A DNA stretch of 64,000 nucleotides from Paraburkholderia sp. Ac-20340 (GTDB taxonomy: Bacteria; Pseudomonadota; Gammaproteobacteria; Burkholderiales; Burkholderiaceae), in NCBI RefSeq assembly GCF_017104965.1, contig NZ_JAAGPR010000004.1, forward strand, positions 372,001 through 436,000, read 5' to 3'. Under the pieces are notes generated by a model, which searched no databases, was not told where the DNA came from, and was given only the letters and a program-made list of their open reading frames with translations. The position numbers and the translations under genes are program-made. Positions 1-8,385 of this stretch are shown in pieces (within the stretch, counting starts at the first letter, position 1; each line of letters begins with the position of its first letter).

Positions 1-267
1 CATCATCAGGCGGTGAGCGAAGTGACGGTGGTGGGGCACACGGATCGTATCGGCTCCGATGCGATCAACCAGCGTCTGTCGCTCGCGCGTGCGAATACGG
101 TGCGCGATTATCTGGTTGCGCATGGCGTCGACGCACACGTGATCCATACCGAGGGCGTGGGCGCGAGCCAGCCGGTCACGCATTGCCCAGCGGGCGAGAG
201 CGGCGCGGTGATTGCATGCCTCAAGCCGGACCGGCGCGTGACGATCGGCGTGTCGGCACAACGTTAA
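1..267 (+). CDS. OmpA-family peptidoglycan-binding protein, C-terminal part (5' truncated by window)
   Basis: Only the last 88 codons are in the window; the reading frame is open from base 1, so the gene begins upstream. The visible part is an OmpA/MotB-like C-terminal domain, which binds peptidoglycan in the periplasm. It shows GHTDRIGS, an N-x-x-LS-x-x-RA helix start, a YL-x-x-x-GV turn, and the closing LKPDRRVTI segment. Two cysteines (in THCP and IACL) bracket the insert before PDRRV, as in the OmpA group that carries a disulfide there. The family is clear; which member (porin-like OmpA, Pal-like or T6SS-associated) cannot be told without the N-terminus. Confidence 0.85.
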   Translation, partial: HHQAVSEVTVVGHTDRIGSDAINQRLSLARANTVRDYLVAHGVDAHVIHTEGVGASQPVTHCPAGESGAVIACLKPDRRVTIGVSAQR

Positions 268-336
268 TACGTTTTGGGTAACTAACTATTGTGAAGGCTG
301 GCGATTGTGTTTTGCCGCGTCAGCAGCAAGCCGGGC

Positions 337-2001
337 CTAAGGCTGCGGCTCCTGCAGATACTTGTGCACGAACGCAATCGCCATACTCCCTTCGCCGACT
401 GCCGAGGCGACGCGTTTGATCGGACTCAATCGCACATCGCCGCACGCGAACAGGCCCGGCACACTCGTTTCGAGCAGGAAGGGATCGCGCCTGTGCAACC
501 AGCGTCCGGCCTTGACGACGTCATCGCCGGTCAGAACATAGCCGCGCTCGTTACGTGCAATCGCATCGGGCAGCCACGAGGTTTCGGCATCGGCGCCGAT
601 AAAAACAAACAGGCCGCCACAATCGTGCCGGCTGACACTCCCGCTCGCTTTATCGACGATATCGATGGCGCTCAGATGCATCTCGCCAACCGCGCCCACC
701 ACTTCCGCCTGCAAGCGCACCGCCACATTCGACTTCCTGGCGAGTTGCTCGACCAGATAGCGCGACATGCCTTTTTCCAGCGCGTCGCCGCGAACGACCA
801 GCGTGACCCGGCGCGCGTGATTCGAAAAATACAGCGCGGCCTGCCCGGCCGAATTGCCGCCGCCGATCAGATACACATCGAGTCCATGCGTGGCGCCGGC
901 TTCGCCGCGCGAGGCGCCGTAATAGATGCCTTTGCCGATGAAGCGGGCGAAGCCGTCGATGGCAAGACGCCGCCACGTCACGCCCGTTGCGAGAATCAAG
1001 GTGCGGGTACGGATGACGTCGCCGCCGTCCAGATGCACATGGCGCGAATCGGCGGCTGCATCGACGTCGATGCGCGCCACGGCGCGCGTCACCAGAATCT
1101 CCGCGCCGAGGCGTTTCGCCTGTAGCAGCGCGCGATTCGCAAGCTCATCGCCCGAGACGCCGTTCGGAAATCCGAGGTAGTTTTCGATGCGCGACGAGGT
1201 GCCGGCCTGTCCGCCCGGCGCTTCGCGTTCGACCACGATGGTTCGCAAGCCTTCGGACGCGCCATACACGGCCGCCGCGAGGCCAGCCGGGCCGCCGCCG
1301 ATGATGGTCGCGTCATATTCGGCGAGCCGGGCCTGAGTCTGCAGGCCCAACCGTTCGGCGAGTTCGCGGATGGCCGGTCGGTTGAGCAGGGTTCCATCGG
1401 CCAGACGCAGTGCCGGGCATTCGTGTTCCGCCGGGCAGGGGCCGGGCCAGCGTCCTTGCAGTTCCGGCGCATCGGGCGCCAGCCAGTCGCAACTGATCTG
1501 ATTGCGTTCGAGGAACTGGCGCAAGCCCGTGCAGTCCGGGTCCCAGCGCGCGCCCACGAGCGTCACGCGCGGTTTGGGCGGCTCGGCGGAAAGCCCTTGC
1601 AGCCCGCCGATGCGTTCCCGGGCGAGCGCGCCCATTTTCTCCGCGACTTCCGGCGACCCGGCGGCCAGCGCGTAATAGTGCTGCGCATCCACCCGCATGA
1701 CGCGCGACGCTTGCGCAGCCCGATAGGCGCCCGGGAAAGGCGAACTCAGGGCAAGCGGCACCTCGCCGAAAATGGTGCCGGGCAAACGCCATCCGAGCGT
1801 GCGCTCGACGCCGTCGAACATCTTCACGACTTCCATCTTGCCGCTCAGAACGGCATAGAGCGCGCGTTCCGCGCCTTCGTGGACGGCGAATTCGCCGGCA
1901 CACAAATGCAGATCGGCCGATGTATTCGCCAGATGTTCGAGTGCGGTGTCGCCCAGCGTGGAGAACAGCGGAACGGCGCGGATATCGTCAATGGTCAGCA
2001 T
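337..2001 (-). CDS. Cyclic-nucleotide-binding domain fused to thioredoxin-reductase-like FAD oxidoreductase
   Basis: A 554-residue FAD/NAD(P)-dependent oxidoreductase of the thioredoxin-reductase fold with extra N-terminal domains. Residues about 8-130 look like a cNMP/CRP-type sensor (LFSTLGDTALEHLA, GTIFGEVPL). Residues about 140-215 resemble a thioredoxin/glutaredoxin-like module. From about residue 228 the FAD domain begins with IIGGGPAGLAAA, and ERxxxGGQAG is also present. A second dinucleotide motif (YLIGGGNSAGQAA) and the C-terminal ATSVPGLFACGDV-type motif complete it. The redox CxxC expected in classical thioredoxin reductase is absent: near residue 360 the chain reads YYGASRGEA. It is therefore more likely a sensor-gated NAD(P)H:acceptor oxidoreductase than a true thioredoxin reductase. 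It is divergent from the LRR gene, with a 197-bp gap. Confidence 0.85.
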   Translation of the reverse strand: MLTIDDIRAVPLFSTLGDTALEHLANTSADLHLCAGEFAVHEGAERALYAVLSGKMEVVKMFDGVERTLGWRLPGTIFGEVPLALSSPFPGAYRAAQASRVMRVDAQHYYALAAGSPEVAEKMGALARERIGGLQGLSAEPPKPRVTLVGARWDPDCTGLRQFLERNQISCDWLAPDAPELQGRWPGPCPAEHECPALRLADGTLLNRPAIRELAERLGLQTQARLAEYDATIIGGGPAGLAAAVYGASEGLRTIVVEREAPGGQAGTSSRIENYLGFPNGVSGDELANRALLQAKRLGAEILVTRAVARIDVDAAADSRHVHLDGGDVIRTRTLILATGVTWRRLAIDGFARFIGKGIYYGASRGEAGATHGLDVYLIGGGNSAGQAALYFSNHARRVTLVVRGDALEKGMSRYLVEQLARKSNVAVRLQAEVVGAVGEMHLSAIDIVDKASGSVSRHDCGGLFVFIGADAETSWLPDAIARNERGYVLTGDDVVKAGRWLHRRDPFLLETSVPGLFACGDVRLSPIKRVASAVGEGSMAIAFVHKYLQEPQP

Positions 2002-2198
2002 GATTCGTTATCCCAGGCAGGGCAGAAGATCACAGCGGATTCAAAGCAGAATCGCAGCAGAGAAAGCGCACATCGGCCAGATCGGCAACTTGCCTGGTCG
2101 AATCCAGTATAGGTTGAGCATCCGGTTTCGCGTGACCAGATGAGCGCCGCCTCGCGCTTCGTGTATAAAGGGGCAACCCAGCACAAACGGAGCCGCCC

Positions 2199-3461
2199 GT
2201 GGCCGCAACCCCGCCCGACAACACCCAGCCAGCCGCTGAAGGCGAGCGCACGCCCATTTCGCGCCGCCGCGGATTCTGGTTTCTATGCGCCGGCATCGGC
2301 CTGCTGGTCGTCATTCTGCTGATGGTATTCAAACCGTTCAGGGAAAGGCTCGACGACCGTGCGCTGGACAAGCTGGGGTTCTTCACGGGCGTCTGCAGCG
2401 ACGGCGGCGCCACGGGCGCGCCCGAGCCAGGGTGCCTGGCATTGCGGGCCAAGCCTGGCATGACGACGTCCCAGCTGGCCGCCGCGATTACGCACCTCGA
2501 CACGCTCCATCAAACACTCGAATTGAGCCTGGCGGATAGTGCGGTCGACAACATCGATTCGCTGAAAGATCTGGACGATGTGGAATCGCTCGATCTCACC
2601 GGCACCCAGGTCTGGAACATTGATGCGCTGCAAGGCATGCGTTCGCTGAAAACGCTCGTGCTGCACCGTACGCAGATTCAGAACATCGCTGCGCTAAAGG
2701 ATCTGACCGGTTTGCAATCGCTCAATCTCTGGGAGACCGGGGTTTCGAATCTCGACGCACTGAAGGATCTGGGCGATCTGCGGCAACTCGATCTGCGCGA
2801 TACGCAAGTGCGCGATCTGGATGTATTGGCGAAGCTGCCGCATCTGGAAACGCTCAAACTGGGTGGCGCGAGAAACGTCAGGAGCGTCAAGCCGCTCGAA
2901 CAATTGACCGCGCTGAAAACACTCGATCTCAACGAAACGCAGGTCGAGCGCCTCGATCCCCTGAAGAATCTGCATGATCTTCAGGCGCTTTATCTGGCGA
3001 ACACGCCCGTGCGCGATATCGATGTGTTGACGAATATGCCCAACCTGACAACGCTCGTGCTCGACGGCTCGAAAGTCGCGAATATCGACGCGATGCAGGG
3101 CTTGGTCAAGCTCGACACGCTGGTGCTTTCGCGCACGCAGGTCACGGATATTGGCGCGCTGAAGGGTTTGACCCGCCTGCAAAGACTCAACCTCTCGGAC
3201 ACCGGCGTCGATAACGTCGAGCCATTGGGCAATCTGAAGAACCTGAAAACGCTCAATCTCTTTCGCACCGACGTTCAGGATATCGACGCGCTGCAAGGGC
3301 TCAAGGGTTTGCAGGAACTCTATCTGGCGAATACGCCGGTCAAGAATGTCGACGTGCTCAAAGGCCTGACCGGGCTGAGGGAACTGGTGCTTTACGGCAC
3401 GAGAGTGAGCAATGTCGACGATCTTAAGGCGGCGTTGCCGAATGCGAGGATTGTCTGGTGA
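2199..3461 (+). CDS. Membrane-anchored leucine-rich-repeat protein
   Basis: A 420-residue protein starting at GTG 2199. A cytoplasmic N-terminus rich in polar residues precedes one membrane segment (about residues 27-46, FWFLCAGIGLLVVILLM). The rest, from about residue 95 to the end, is a run of about a dozen near-regular 22-residue leucine-rich repeats of the form LxxLxLxxTxVxNIDxLxxLxx. This is the short internalin/bacterial LRR spacing; the repeats also appear as imperfect DNA repeats between about 2.58 and 3.45 kb. A single anchor followed by LRR suggests a periplasmic binding or scaffold domain. There is no enzymatic domain, no E3-ligase tail and no obvious type III secretion signal, so function is unknown. 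Confidence 0.8.
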   Translation: MAATPPDNTQPAAEGERTPISRRRGFWFLCAGIGLLVVILLMVFKPFRERLDDRALDKLGFFTGVCSDGGATGAPEPGCLALRAKPGMTTSQLAAAITHLDTLHQTLELSLADSAVDNIDSLKDLDDVESLDLTGTQVWNIDALQGMRSLKTLVLHRTQIQNIAALKDLTGLQSLNLWETGVSNLDALKDLGDLRQLDLRDTQVRDLDVLAKLPHLETLKLGGARNVRSVKPLEQLTALKTLDLNETQVERLDPLKNLHDLQALYLANTPVRDIDVLTNMPNLTTLVLDGSKVANIDAMQGLVKLDTLVLSRTQVTDIGALKGLTRLQRLNLSDTGVDNVEPLGNLKNLKTLNLFRTDVQDIDALQGLKGLQELYLANTPVKNVDVLKGLTGLRELVLYGTRVSNVDDLKAALPNARIVW

Positions 3462-3509
3462 GCGCGCGGCGCGCCGATGCAAACGCCGCGAATACTACGC
3501 CTGACTTTG

Positions 3510-4986
3510 TCAGCCCGCGTGTTGCGCGGGTAACGTGGAGCCCGGCCAGAGCGCCGGCTTACCGTCGAGACGATCGGCGACATAGTGGCCTATCGCTTCT
3601 GCGGGCGATCCGTCGATACTGCCTCCCGCGTTCGCCAGGACGACAATCGCACGCCCGCTTTGCCGGTTGAACGCGGCGTAGCTCGTGAAGCCGCCCGTGC
3701 CGCCGGTATGCCAATGGGTGTGTTCATCACGCCGATAAAGCCAGCCAAGACAGATCTGCCCCACGTCGCGAATCTCCTCGCGCGGCTTCTGCGCATTTTC
3801 CAGCGCTGTGCTCAATGAATGCCGATCGCTTTGCGATTTACTTCGCTGTCCTTCAGGATTGCAAAAGGCTTCTAGATAACTCAGCAGATCCGTGACCGAC
3901 GCTCGCAGGCCGCCAGCACCCGCGATTGCGTCCAGATGCCAGGGCATCGTCGCCATCCCGTTTGCCCGATGGCCTTGCATGAAGCGCGTCTGCTGTTCTT
4001 CGCCCAGCGCGATAGCGGTATCGGTCAGACCTAAAGGGCCGAGAATGCGTTCGTCGAGCAATGCGAAAAACGGCTGGTTCGCGCGGTGCGCGAGTGCGTA
4101 GCCCAGCAGACCTGCGCCGAGGTTGCTGTAATTGAAGGCCGGTTTGTCCGGCTTCGTCAAGCCGTGAGAATCGATAAAGGCGAGTAACTTCTGCGCGTCG
4201 TAATCCGCATAAGGATCTTCGGGATTGGCCGGGTGCATATTCGTCGGCAGGCTGGGCAAGCCCGAATGATGCGTCGAAAGATCGACCAGTAAGATCTCCT
4301 GCGATGCTGGCTTAGTCGCTGCTTGAAGCGGCAGCAATCGACGAACGGGTTCGTCCAGTTCGACTTCGCCTTGCGCGGCCATCTGCGCGAGCAGCAATCC
4401 CGTGAACGTCTTGGAAATAGAGCCGATTTTCGAAAATCGAATCGATCTTCGCGGCGCCAAACACTGCAATCGAGCGCACGCCGTTCTGCGAAATACCGAC
4501 CGCGATGCCACCGCGACTTTCGGGCGCGAGCCAGCCAGTCGTCACGATATCGCCGAAGTCGTGGGCGAGTTGTGCGCTCACTTCGCTGGCCGGGATGGGA
4601 GACAAGGCGGGCAAAACGCGGCGCGTTGGCGGCGGCGGTATTGGCGTGGCCTGTTCCTGGCGCTCGAATTCGAGCGGGGAGTTTTTGAACTGAAACCAGC
4701 GCCCCGTCAACCGGTTGTTGTCCGCGGACAGCGTGCCTGTCCATTTGCCGCCCGCTGCGGGCACATCGAAGCTGAAGGCGTCATTGTCGAACGACACGTT
4801 GGCACATGCGAGGCCGGCTGCGCGCTGATCGATGCTGTCGAGTGAAACCGCCAGTTGCCCGAGCGGGTCGGTTGAAATGAAAAGCTGAATCCGAAGCGAA
4901 TCGCTCCCCGCGCGCAGACGGCCGAGCCAGATTCCGTCGAGGCGATGGTTGCGCGTGTTCCCGGGAGTTGGTTGAGCCATTTGCAT
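3510..4986 (-). pseudogene. Serine beta-lactamase-fold hydrolase (AmpC/AmpH type), frameshifted
   Basis: Two overlapping frames on the minus strand make one protein of about 490 residues. The 5' part (from ATG 4986) is an N-terminal domain ending in GISQNGVRSIAVFGAAKIDSIF. The 3' part carries the class-C/penicillin-binding motifs SISK (SxxK nucleophile), YSN (YxN) and HTGGTGG (KTG-equivalent). The frames join at the run of four T at 4427-4430 (four A on the coding strand). Removing one of these A residues would restore FEIGSISKTFTG, the usual sequence at this site in the family. So it is a one-base insertion in a homopolymer: a pseudogene, a phase-variable site, or a sequencing error. As written, translation from 4986 ends without a nucleophile and no active enzyme is made. 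Confidence 0.8.
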
Positions 4987-5115
4987 GAACGCATTCCTCG
5001 TTTGAGTTCCGGTCAGTGAACGGGTACTGCGGCCATCGCGACTCGCGCCGCTGCAATCGTCTTACGCATTGTGCCCAGTTCCGTTACGCGCTGGTAAACC
5101 CGCAAATCGAAACCT

Positions 5116-5180
5116 TTGACACACTTTTTTTTGATCTATAGCATGTATTTCATAGAAGACAGCGTCTTCTAATAGAAGAC
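5116..5180 (+). promoter_or_regulatory. Candidate promoter and IclR operator (three TAGAAGAC repeats)
   Basis: Upstream of the IclR gene there is TTGACA (5116-5121) and, 15 bp on, TATAGC (5137-5142), a plausible sigma70 pair. Directly downstream lie three copies of the octamer TAGAAGAC: forward at 5153-5160, inverted at 5164-5171, forward again at 5173-5180. The first two form the palindrome AGAAGAC-agc-GTCTTCT. Multiple half-sites overlapping the transcription start fit IclR-type autoregulation. The Shine-Dalgarno AAGGAG follows at about 5184. The assignment to IclR is inferred from position only. Confidence 0.6.
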
Positions 5181-5198
5181 AAAAAGGAGAAAGCAGGT

Positions 5199-5921
5199 AT
5201 GGCAGTGCGTGCGTTGTCGTCAGTGCTGAAGTCCCTGGACGTGCTCGATGCGGTTGCCGCCGCTGCGCGTCCCATGACCTTGTCCGAGATTGCGCGTGTG
5301 GTGGGCGAAGCACGCGGCGCGACCCTGCAGCGGCTCGTCACGCTCGCGGAAGGCGGCCTCGTCGAGCAGACCGAAGCGGGTGGCTATCGTCTCACGCTGC
5401 GCATGGTGCGCTACGCGAACGCGGCGATGGAGCAGGCCAACCTGGGCGCGCGCGTGGCCGATGTGCTTCAGGACCTCGTCTCCGACAGCAACGAAACGGC
5501 GTCGCTCGCGGTGCTCGACGGTCCCGAGGCCGTGATCGTGCGACGCGTGGAATCGCGCGGCGTGTTGCGTGCCGATCTGCGCGTGGGTTCGCATCTGAAT
5601 CTGGAGTTGACGGCGATGGGCCGCATCCTCGCGACCTACGCGTCGCCCGCGCAGCGCGAACGCTGGCGCGAAGCCGGCACGGCGCTGCCCGACGACGCCA
5701 TGATGGCAAAGATCCGCGCCGATGGCTACGCCATCAATGGCATGACCGGCCCGCGCAGCGTGTCGGCGGTGGCGACGCCCGTGTTCGACGAGCGCGGCGA
5801 TTGTGTGGCGACGGTCGCGCTTTCCGGCCCGACCGCCGGTTTCGAAATGGACGATTGCGCCGCGCTCGTCAAGGCGGCTGCGCAGAACATCAATGCACGT
5901 TTGAAAGGAGACGCTCAATGA
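5199..5921 (+). CDS. IclR-family transcriptional regulator
   Basis: 240 residues. The N-terminal winged helix-turn-helix (residues about 5-60: SSVLKSLDVLDAV, MTLSEIARVVGEARGATLQRLV) and C-terminal effector-binding domain (residues about 75-235; NETASLAVLD, VVRRVES-type strand, LTAMGRILATYA, GPRSVSAVATPVFDERG) are those of IclR regulators. The ATG at 5199 follows an AAGGAG ribosome site. The stop overlaps the next start (ATGA at 5918-5921), so it is the first gene of the catabolic operon that follows and probably controls it. The effector is unknown; by context it would be the transported amine or a metabolite of it. Confidence 0.9.
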   Translation: MAVRALSSVLKSLDVLDAVAAAARPMTLSEIARVVGEARGATLQRLVTLAEGGLVEQTEAGGYRLTLRMVRYANAAMEQANLGARVADVLQDLVSDSNETASLAVLDGPEAVIVRRVESRGVLRADLRVGSHLNLELTAMGRILATYASPAQRERWREAGTALPDDAMMAKIRADGYAINGMTGPRSVSAVATPVFDERGDCVATVALSGPTAGFEMDDCAALVKAAAQNINARLKGDAQ

Positions 5922-7642
5922 GCCTCGTGCTCGATCCGCCCGCGCCGACCGGGCTGCAAGACCTCGTCAGGCAGATGCGCGCGCCCGCTGAACTGATGTT
6001 GCCGGAGCGGCTCGCCGCCATCCAGCCGTCGCGCGTGAGCGCGTCGCGCTCGCTGATGACACGCGCGCTGCGCGACCGCTGGTCGATCGTCTGCACGCGC
6101 TTCGACATCGACGCGCGCGGCAACGGCGTGGCGCGCTATCGCATCGACATCGGTAGCTGGCGCTTCACCTTCCCGGTGTTTTCGAAGGAGCCTTCGGCGC
6201 AGGGCCGCACCGGCCGCATCATCGGCCGTTCGTGGGACATGATGGGAGCGCTTGTCGAAGGCGATATGAGCGACGCGGCGCTCGCCGAAACGCAGCAGGA
6301 AATGCCGAAGCTCTACGAAGGGCGCGCCACGCCCGGCACGCTGATCTGGTGCCGTTCGAATCGCAGCGGGCGCTTTTTCGATCACGCGCTGCAGGCGCTG
6401 GCGGCGGGACGTCAGCCCGACGTCGCCGAACTCGCGCAGACCTGTTACCTCATGCGCAACACCGGGCTGGACGGCAACGGCACCTTCGGCACGCGATCGT
6501 TTCTCTCGCTGGAAGCCGATCATCCGCTGCGTGCGTCGCTGTCCGCGCAGATGTTGTGTGCCTACATGATGCGTGTGTTCGCGCAGGATCTGCTCGGCCA
6601 TCTCGCGCGTGCGGCTTCGTCGAGCGCCGTCGAACTCGCTGCGCCGTTGCGCCGTTTTCTTGGCGTAGGTAATGGCTCGGCGCTCGGTCTCATGTTGTTC
6701 GTGAATAACCATCCGCGGCTGATCGACCGCTGGTTGTGGGTCCGCGAAGAAGCGCTGGCGCGTGCACGCGTGCTCAAGCCGGACGCCGCGCAGATCGAAA
6801 CGCTGCTGCGCCTGATCGACAAGGCGATCGTATTCCGCCGCGAAGATCGCGCCGCGTACGAACAGGTCGCGTCGAGCGATGTGGTGGCGGATGCGCTCGT
6901 CACGATACGCGCCGATGTGCAGTCATTGCTCGATCGCGCACGTGCCAACGCGCCGCTCGGCGCCGCGCCGTTTGCCGCGCTGTGCGCGTCGCTGGCGGGC
7001 CGTGTGCATCAGGAAGGGCTGGAAACGCTGCATTCACTGCTGATCGAACTCGTGCCGGACGAAGCGGACGCACTGGCGCAAACGCTGGTTATCGACGAGG
7101 AGCTGAAGCTCGAGCCGGCCATGCGCGCGGGCCGTCTGCGCGAGATCCTGCGTCACGACTATGCCTGGGCTTTCGCAATGGATCTCGACGACGAAGCGGC
7201 GCGCTACGTCTGGTACAAGTCGGTGACGGCGGAAGAACCCCGTCGCGGCCCGCGCGAGGAAGTGGGCGATGCGATCAACCTGGCGCTCGATTTGCCGCGT
7301 CAGGTCGTGCGCCTGGACGCGGAACTCGCCCGCTTCGATGCGTCGGCCAGCACGGCTTCGTTTCTCGCGCAGCGGCCGTGGCATCGCGCCATCGTCACGC
7401 GTGTGCAGGCGCTGCACGGCACGCATTTCCATTCGCCTCACGCCGACATCATGAGCGAAGGCTTCGTGCCCGCGCATATCACGCGTTTGCTGAACGTGGG
7501 CGTGCACGGGATCGACAAGACGCGCGACTTCCTCAACCGCAATCTGCGCGGGGTGCTGTTTCACGGTGCGCCGACGCCCGAAGACCTCCAGTCCGGTGAC
7601 GCCGATCCGCACTGGTTCTATCCCGCCGAACCTGCCCTGTGA
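5918..7642 (+). CDS. Conserved-looking protein of unknown function (574 aa) in amine-catabolic operon
   Basis: I do not recognise this family. The 574-residue protein has no signal peptide or membrane segment and looks soluble and cytoplasmic. It is rich in Arg, Ala and Leu helices. Segments that stand out are IDIGSWRFTFPVF near residue 75, CYLMRNTGLDGNGTFGTRSF near 180, and a histidine-rich stretch HGTHFHSPHADIMSEGF near residue 510, which could bind metal. The start is set by ATGA coupling to the IclR gene and the stop overlaps the next GTG (GTGA at 7639-7642). Such tight coupling suggests stoichiometric production with the downstream 248-aa protein and a common role. Codon use matches its neighbours. 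Confidence 0.75.
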   Translation: MSLVLDPPAPTGLQDLVRQMRAPAELMLPERLAAIQPSRVSASRSLMTRALRDRWSIVCTRFDIDARGNGVARYRIDIGSWRFTFPVFSKEPSAQGRTGRIIGRSWDMMGALVEGDMSDAALAETQQEMPKLYEGRATPGTLIWCRSNRSGRFFDHALQALAAGRQPDVAELAQTCYLMRNTGLDGNGTFGTRSFLSLEADHPLRASLSAQMLCAYMMRVFAQDLLGHLARAASSSAVELAAPLRRFLGVGNGSALGLMLFVNNHPRLIDRWLWVREEALARARVLKPDAAQIETLLRLIDKAIVFRREDRAAYEQVASSDVVADALVTIRADVQSLLDRARANAPLGAAPFAALCASLAGRVHQEGLETLHSLLIELVPDEADALAQTLVIDEELKLEPAMRAGRLREILRHDYAWAFAMDLDDEAARYVWYKSVTAEEPRRGPREEVGDAINLALDLPRQVVRLDAELARFDASASTASFLAQRPWHRAIVTRVQALHGTHFHSPHADIMSEGFVPAHITRLLNVGVHGIDKTRDFLNRNLRGVLFHGAPTPEDLQSGDADPHWFYPAEPAL

Positions 7643-8385
7643 GCGACACTGTGAGCGACCCTGTTAGTAGCGAACCGATGCAAACCGATCCCATCACCGT
7701 CAGCCTGCGCGAGAGCCGCATGGTGCTCGAACGTCTCATGCAGGTGACGCGCGTGGACGAAGGCCTCGTGCCCGCGCTGCGCGACTGCGCACTGTATTCC
7801 ACGGCACTTTGCGAAGACGGTTTTATTCATTTGACAAAACATTTAGGACAGCTTTCGAAAAATCAGGCGGTGGGTGTCTCGATCGATGTGACGGATGAGG
7901 GCGCGACACGGGTGCGTTGCGCAGGCCAGCATGCGTGGCCGGTCGCGCTCACCCTCGTCGATCTCGCTGTCGACGCTGTGCAGGCAGGGCGCGAGGCCCG
8001 CTTCGTCGTCGAAGACGCCAGCGAAGCCGACGAATTGCGCGTAGCGATGGCGCTTGCCCAGCCGTATGGCCTCGAGGCCACGCTGGAGGTGAAAGACAAC
8101 GCACGGCACGTAACGTTTCGCGCGGCGTCGACGCCAGCCGAAAGCACGCTCGCGCGCATCGTGCGCAAAGGCCTGAGCGTCGAGCGCGCGTATTGGTGGG
8201 CGCTCTTTCATCGCGCCAACGACGCGCTCGCACCGGACTCGTACGAGTCGCGCCGTCATGCAGGTCCGATCATCGTCGACGAGCAGGGCCGCGTGATCGG
8301 CCGTACCGACGAAGACGAAACCGATCTCTCCATGCTCTACACCGGGACCCCGTCCACTCAGGAAAACAAGGAAATTTCATGCTGA
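7639..8385 (+). CDS. Protein of unknown function (248 aa), translationally coupled partner
   Basis: GTG start overlapping the stop of the 574-aa gene; its own stop lies 7 bp inside the next gene. 248 residues, soluble, no recognised domain. The N-terminal third (RESRMVLERLMQVTRVDEGLVPALRDC) is helical, followed by a segment with HLTKHLGQL and mixed alpha/beta sequence. A C-terminal part carries VERAYWWALFHRANDALAPDSYESRRHAGPIIVD. The double overlap with both neighbours suggests it forms a complex with the upstream 574-aa protein. By context it belongs to uptake or processing of the substrate of the polyamine-type transporter; no activity can be assigned. Confidence 0.7.
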   Translation: MSDTVSDPVSSEPMQTDPITVSLRESRMVLERLMQVTRVDEGLVPALRDCALYSTALCEDGFIHLTKHLGQLSKNQAVGVSIDVTDEGATRVRCAGQHAWPVALTLVDLAVDAVQAGREARFVVEDASEADELRVAMALAQPYGLEATLEVKDNARHVTFRAASTPAESTLARIVRKGLSVERAYWWALFHRANDALAPDSYESRRHAGPIIVDEQGRVIGRTDEDETDLSMLYTGTPSTQENKEISC

